A stretch of DNA of 64,000 nucleotides from Pseudomonadota bacterium (lineage in GTDB: Bacteria > Pseudomonadota > Gammaproteobacteria > Xanthomonadales > Xanthomonadaceae): contig JAEWJB010000178.1 in the NCBI GenBank assembly GCA_023386795.1, forward strand, positions 1-64,000. Direction: 5' to 3'. The notes under the pieces were generated by a model, which saw only the letters and a list, made by a program, of their open reading frames with translations, did not search any database and had not been told where the DNA came from. A program made the translations under genes and the position numbers. This document shows positions 62,689 to 64,000 of the stretch, piece by piece; position 1 is the stretch's first letter, and every line of letters begins with the position of its first letter.

Positions 62689-63141
62689 TCAACGGCGGGT
62701 CTTGGGCGCGCCGGTGGACGCGATGTCCTGCAGGGATGCCAGCGCTTCGCGCAGACCCTTGTGCGTGGCGGCTGACACAGGTTTCGACTGCCCCGGGTTC
62801 TTCGGCATTGGGGAATGCAGCGAAGTGGTGGTGGTCTTGGGGGTCACCCGCGTGACTTTCAGCCCGACGGATCGGGCCGCAACGAGGAGCTGTTGTTCGG
62901 CCAGCCGCAGTTTGGCGTGCCACACCGGCGAATCGACGAGGAAAACGAGCTGTTCGTCCTTCACGTTGGCAAGCCGGCAGTGCCCGGCGAGTGAAGGCGG
63001 CAGATGGGGGCGCAACTGCCTGTCCAGCGCATCGAGCCACAAGGCTCGGCGCAAGGGGTTGCCGGTCTTCTCCGCCAGCGCGGCCTCGATGGCCTGCTGC
63101 GGGATGGAGGGGCCGCGTGCGCTGGACTTTGGCTTGGACAT
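62689..63141 (-). CDS. dciA: DciA family replicative helicase operator (DUF721)
   Basis: DciA proteins replace DnaC in most bacteria and help load the DnaB helicase. The 150-residue protein has an N-terminal basic stretch and the DUF721 domain (LDALDRQLRPHLPPSLAGHCRLANVKDEQLVFLVDSPVWHAKLRLAEQQLL, about residues 38-90), followed by a likely disordered basic tail. The lpxC-dciA-M23 peptidase order is typical for Xanthomonads and pseudomonads. Its start codon is only 12 bp from that of the divergent peptidase gene. Confidence 0.82.
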   Translation of the reverse strand: MSKPKSSARGPSIPQQAIEAALAEKTGNPLRRALWLDALDRQLRPHLPPSLAGHCRLANVKDEQLVFLVDSPVWHAKLRLAEQQLLVAARSVGLKVTRVTPKTTTTSLHSPMPKNPGQSKPVSAATHKGLREALASLQDIASTGAPKTRR

Positions 63142-63153
63142 GAAGACTCACAT

Positions 63154-64000
63154 ATGGCTTTCAACAAGATCGTAATCAAATCGCGAGAAACCCGGGGCCA
63201 GCGTCTGGCCCGCCAGATCCGCGGTTTCGCCGCGGATCGGCCACTGACCGTGCTGGGCGGGGTGCTGGGCACCGGCCTGCTGCTCGGCCTGGGCGTGGCT
63301 ACGGGGGCGGGCATGGTGACCGATGCCCGCCTGCAGGCCAAGGTGGACGCGCAGCAGGCCGAACTGGCCAAGGTGCAGCGCGAGTCCCAGGCGCAGGTCA
63401 ACGCGCTGGCCGCGCGGCTCGGCGAGCTGCAGGCCCAGGCCACCCGCCTGAACGCCCTGGGCGAGCGCCTGACCCAGATGGGCAAGCTGCAGGACGGCGA
63501 ATTCGACTTCAACGAACCGGTGGGCGTGGGTGGCGGCGACGAGCCGGCCCAGGACATGCCGGTCGGCGAGTTCAAGGAGGATCTAGGGCAACTCGAACAG
63601 CAGTTCTCCGCCTCCGGCCAGCAGCTCAACGTCCTCGCGTCGCTGATGTTCGACCACCAGCTGGAGCAGAACGCGGTTCCCTCGCGGATGCCGATCCGCA
63701 ACACCTACATCACCTCCGGCTTCGGCGGCCGGGCCGATCCGTTCAACGGCGGCGCCGCCAACCACAAGGGCATCGATTTCCATGCCAGCGTCGGCGACCC
63801 GGTGCTGGCCGTGGCCGACGGCGTGGTCAGCTACGCCGGCGTGCGTGGCGGCTACGGCAACGTGGTGGAGGTCGACCACGGTAACGGCTACGTCACCCGC
63901 TACGCGCACAACTCGCGCCTGACGGTGAAGGCGGGCGACCTGGTCCGTGCCGGCGAGCAGGTGGCCAAGGCCGGTTCCACTGGCCGTTCCACCGGCGCCC
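63154..64000 (+). CDS. M23 family metallopeptidase, 3' end cut off by window
   Basis: The frame is open to the window edge; 282 residues are seen. M23 enzymes are zinc endopeptidases that cut peptidoglycan cross-links. It has an N-terminal membrane helix (PLTVLGGVLGTGLLLGLGVATGAGMV), a coiled coil (LQAKVDAQQAELAKVQRESQ), and the catalytic domain with SGFGGRADPFNGGAANHKGIDFHA (zinc ligands His204 and Asp208) and RYAHNSRL. The second zinc histidine of the HxH motif would lie past the edge or in the last part. Its position next to dciA fits; secA often follows. Confidence 0.85.
   Translation, partial: MAFNKIVIKSRETRGQRLARQIRGFAADRPLTVLGGVLGTGLLLGLGVATGAGMVTDARLQAKVDAQQAELAKVQRESQAQVNALAARLGELQAQATRLNALGERLTQMGKLQDGEFDFNEPVGVGGGDEPAQDMPVGEFKEDLGQLEQQFSASGQQLNVLASLMFDHQLEQNAVPSRMPIRNTYITSGFGGRADPFNGGAANHKGIDFHASVGDPVLAVADGVVSYAGVRGGYGNVVEVDHGNGYVTRYAHNSRLTVKAGDLVRAGEQVAKAGSTGRSTGA

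Overview
The window is a high-GC, gene-dense chromosomal segment of a gammaproteobacterium, almost certainly of the Xanthomonadaceae/Lysobacteraceae (Xanthomonas, Stenotrophomonas, Pseudoxanthomonas, Luteimonas, Lysobacter group). The reasons are the Xps-type type II secretion order L-M-N-D with a lipoprotein secretin, short palindromic repeats with a GTAG head of the kind known from this family, an FMN riboswitch in front of riboflavin synthase, and the order lpxC - dciA (convergent) - M23 peptidase at the end of the division cluster. The genus cannot be fixed from the sequence alone. I found no prophage, insertion sequence, CRISPR array or tRNA.

Layout. (1) 1-6.2 kb: the end of a type II secretion operon (xpsL cut by the window edge, xpsM, xpsN, xpsD), translationally coupled to two glycosyltransferase-like genes. 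(2) 6.2-7.4 kb: pncB (NAD salvage). (3) 7.5-18.8 kb: a type I bacterial cellulose operon, bcsD-bcsP/R-like-bcsA-bcsB-bcsZ-bcsC, preceded by a consensus sigma-54 promoter. (4) 18.9-22 kb, minus strand: a nucleobase permease of the AzgA/NCS2 type and ettA. (5) 22-30 kb: an RcnB-like periplasmic protein, glyA, nrdR, then the riboflavin cluster ribD - FMN riboswitch - ribE - ribB(X) - ribH, with nusB and thiL. (6) 30-38.8 kb: a TorF-type porin followed by the full potassium-uptake set kdpFABCDE. (7) 38.9-45 kb: an FAD-linked oxidase, a YdjM-like protein, yraN and lpoA on the minus strand, rsmI on the plus strand, then RNase P RNA and an NRDE/TANGO2 protein on the minus strand. (8) 45.2-61.4 kb: the complete division and cell-wall cluster mraZ-rsmH-ftsL-ftsI-murE-murF-mraY-ftsW-murG-murC-ddl-ftsQ-ftsA-ftsZ, ending at a strong terminator. 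(9) lpxC, dciA and the start of an M23 peptidase that runs off the window.

How the parts work together. Most operons are compact, with ATGA or GTGA stop/start overlaps that imply translational coupling. The dcw cluster makes lipid II (MurE, MurF, MraY, MurG, MurC, Ddl) and the divisome (FtsL, FtsI, FtsW, FtsQ, FtsA, FtsZ) from one promoter carrying five phased MraZ boxes and a nearby perfect DnaA box. The Kdp genes form a regulated potassium-uptake module with a candidate KdpE site. The bcs genes code for cytoplasmic synthase, periplasmic subunit, cellulase, outer-membrane pore and the crystallinity subunit.

The most unusual observations are: three dcw gene junctions that have been pushed apart but are each bridged by a 23-36 codon micro-ORF with ATGA overlaps at both ends; a REP-like repeat and a perfect 15-bp palindrome sitting in frame inside kdpA; a short histidine-rich ORF coupling the FMN riboswitch to ribE; an extra domain-sized insertion in the BcsC pore domain; a RibB whose second domain lacks the GTP cyclohydrolase II zinc cysteines; and several genes with a -10-like box only 6-7 nt before the start codon, which suggests leaderless mRNAs.
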